A stretch of DNA of 8,172 bases from assembly GCA_903910215.1 (NCBI GenBank), contig CAIVYV010000374.1, forward strand, positions 1 to 8,172, in the 5' to 3' direction. The position numbers were made by a program, and so were the translations under genes. Shown here in pieces: positions 7,181 to 8,172 of this stretch (positions are counted from its first letter, which is position 1; each line of letters begins with the position of its first letter). The notes under the pieces are model-generated. The model was not told the origin of the DNA. It was given only the letters and a program-made list of their open reading frames with translations, and did no database searches. Source of the stretch: an uncultured Pseudomonadota bacterium. GTDB lineage: Bacteria > Pseudomonadota > Gammaproteobacteria > Steroidobacterales > Steroidobacteraceae.

Positions 7181-8153
7181 AGCGGATACGGCGCGGGGAA
7201 TGATCGCGTGCCGATGCAGGCACCGGTTTGAGATCCCAGATGATGCCGAGCCAAGATAGGACCTTCAGCACGTAGTACGTGATGTCGATCTCCCACCAAT
7301 AGAAACCTTGCCGGGTCGAGCTTGGAAAATGGTGGTGGTTGTTGTGCCACCCCTCACCCAAAGTCACGAGTGCGAGCAGCCAATTGTTTCGACTCGTATC
7401 ACCGGTGCGATAACGCTGTTTGCCAAACACGTGCGAGAGCGAGTTGATCGTGTAGGTACCGTGGTAGCAGGCTACGGTCGAGATGAAGAATCCCCAGATC
7501 AACATCTGACCACCACTCGTGCCGAGCTCGGGGGCAAGGTGTTGCAGCAACACTCCAAGCCCGAACATACCGGTTGCGAACAGCGTCGGCACGACGATGT
7601 CGAAACGATCGAGCCAGCAGAGCTCAGGGAATTGCAGCAGATCGCGTACTCGTCGCAGATCCGGCTGAAATCCACGTGCGGTGAGGAACCAGCCCATGTG
7701 CGAGCGCAGGAAGCCATGTTGCGCCGGCGAGTGTACGTCTTCCGGTTTGTCGGAATAAGCGTGGTGATGACGATGGTGAGCTGCCCACCAGACTGGCCCA
7801 CGTTGCACGGCGGTCGCCCCGATCAAGCCGAAGATGAACTGACCGGCACGCGAGGTTTTGAACGAGCGGTGCGAGAAATAACGGTGATAGAAGCCGGTGA
7901 TCGCGAACATGCGGACCAAATACGCAGCGATAGCTATAGCAACCGCGACAGGGCTCCAGCCGACCCAGATCACGGCGAAGCAGGCGAGGTGCATGGCAAT
8001 GAACGGGAGAATGCGTGCCCACTCGATACGATCGGGAATCTCGGGCAGCGCAGAACCGTCGGCCGGTGCAACCAAAGGGCCCGTGTCGAACCAGTTGACG
8101 AAGGCGCGAATCCAGCGACGCCAGAGCGTCGGTGCAGGGGAGTTATCGATCAC
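7179..8153 (-). CDS. Membrane fatty acid desaturase (acyl-CoA delta-9 desaturase-like)
   Basis: This is a di-iron integral membrane desaturase of 324 residues that should introduce a cis double bond into a long acyl chain using O2 and an external electron donor. All three histidine boxes are present: HRYFSH at residues 90-95, HRHHH at 127-131 and HNNHH at 270-274. An extra NSLSH motif at 237-241 is typical of stearoyl-CoA-desaturase-type enzymes. Hydrophobic stretches lie around residues 48-82, 104-118, 186-206 and 215-236, with the histidine boxes facing one side. The start is GTG, preceded by GAGGA with a 7-nt gap; the next in-frame ATG (residue 54) would remove the first membrane segment. 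The length is usual for bacterial members. No fused cytochrome b5 or ferredoxin domain is seen. It is the first gene visible in the operon and may supply the unsaturated chain for the downstream methyltransferase. The family is clear; acyl-CoA versus phospholipid substrate and bond position are not known. Confidence 0.93.
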   Translation of the reverse strand: MIDNSPAPTLWRRWIRAFVNWFDTGPLVAPADGSALPEIPDRIEWARILPFIAMHLACFAVIWVGWSPVAVAIAIAAYLVRMFAITGFYHRYFSHRSFKTSRAGQFIFGLIGATAVQRGPVWWAAHHRHHHAYSDKPEDVHSPAQHGFLRSHMGWFLTARGFQPDLRRVRDLLQFPELCWLDRFDIVVPTLFATGMFGLGVLLQHLAPELGTSGGQMLIWGFFISTVACYHGTYTINSLSHVFGKQRYRTGDTSRNNWLLALVTLGEGWHNNHHHFPSSTRQGFYWWEIDITYYVLKVLSWLGIIWDLKPVPASARDHSPRRIR

Positions 8154-8160
8154 GAATCAG

Positions 8161-8165
8161 TCCTC
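8161..8165 (-). promoter_or_regulatory. Ribosome binding site of the desaturase
   Basis: GAGGA lies 7 nt upstream of the GTG at 8153-8151 and supports that codon as the start. The GTG also forms a GTGA with a TGA at 8152-8150 in another frame, which could be the stop of a gene lying beyond the right edge. Only 19 bases are visible there, so this cannot be settled. Confidence 0.6.
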
Positions 8166-8172
8166 AAAACCA

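Noticed and set aside
8154..8172. Possible promoter upstream of the desaturase
   Set aside because: Only 19 bases are available; they hold a ribosome binding site but not enough sequence for -10 and -35 elements, and the operon may start further upstream.

Overview
The window is a compact block of seven complete genes, all on the minus strand and transcribed from the right edge to the left edge. An eighth gene probably begins in the last seven bases at the left. Almost every base is coding. The largest gap between genes is 17 bp, all seven stop codons are TGA, and five junctions (four internal, plus the one at the left edge) are ATGA stop/start overlaps. I see no internal promoter, terminator, tRNA, mobile element, repeat or CRISPR, so the simplest reading is one long operon that continues beyond both edges. 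The GC-rich sequence, the gene families and the O2-dependent desaturase suggest an aerobic proteobacterium, perhaps a gamma- or alphaproteobacterium. That assignment is inferred from style and content, because there is no phylogenetic marker here.

The right half (about 8153 to 3838) is a membrane-lipid modification module. In transcription order it holds a stearoyl-CoA-desaturase-type fatty acid desaturase, an FAD-dependent amine-oxidase-like protein of the COG2907 type, a DUF1365 protein, and a cyclopropane-fatty-acid-synthase-family SAM methyltransferase. The desaturase can place a double bond in an acyl chain. The methyltransferase can add a methyl or methylene group from SAM across such a bond. 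The flavoprotein and DUF1365 are recurrent but poorly understood companions of this methyltransferase. The set could make cyclopropane, methyl-branched, or further oxidised (for example furan-type) fatty acids. The methyltransferase has Gln where the E. coli enzyme has a bicarbonate-contacting His, so the product should not be assumed to be a plain cyclopropane.

The left half (about 3841 to 4) encodes a GlcD/D-2-hydroxyacid-dehydrogenase-like FAD oxidoreductase, a 12-helix MFS transporter resembling the spinster-like group, and a two-module VOC-superfamily protein. This looks like a transport-and-oxidation module for a small organic acid or aromatic compound, but no substrate can be read from the sequence. 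It is joined to the lipid module by a 4-bp overlap, with the methyltransferase stop lying inside the oxidoreductase start. The two modules are therefore probably co-expressed, which is the most unexpected feature of the window.

Three start codons were moved inward from the longest possible reading frame (DUF1365, methyltransferase, FAD oxidoreductase). The internal starts give exact ATGA overlaps, two have a GGAG upstream, and the family homology begins there.
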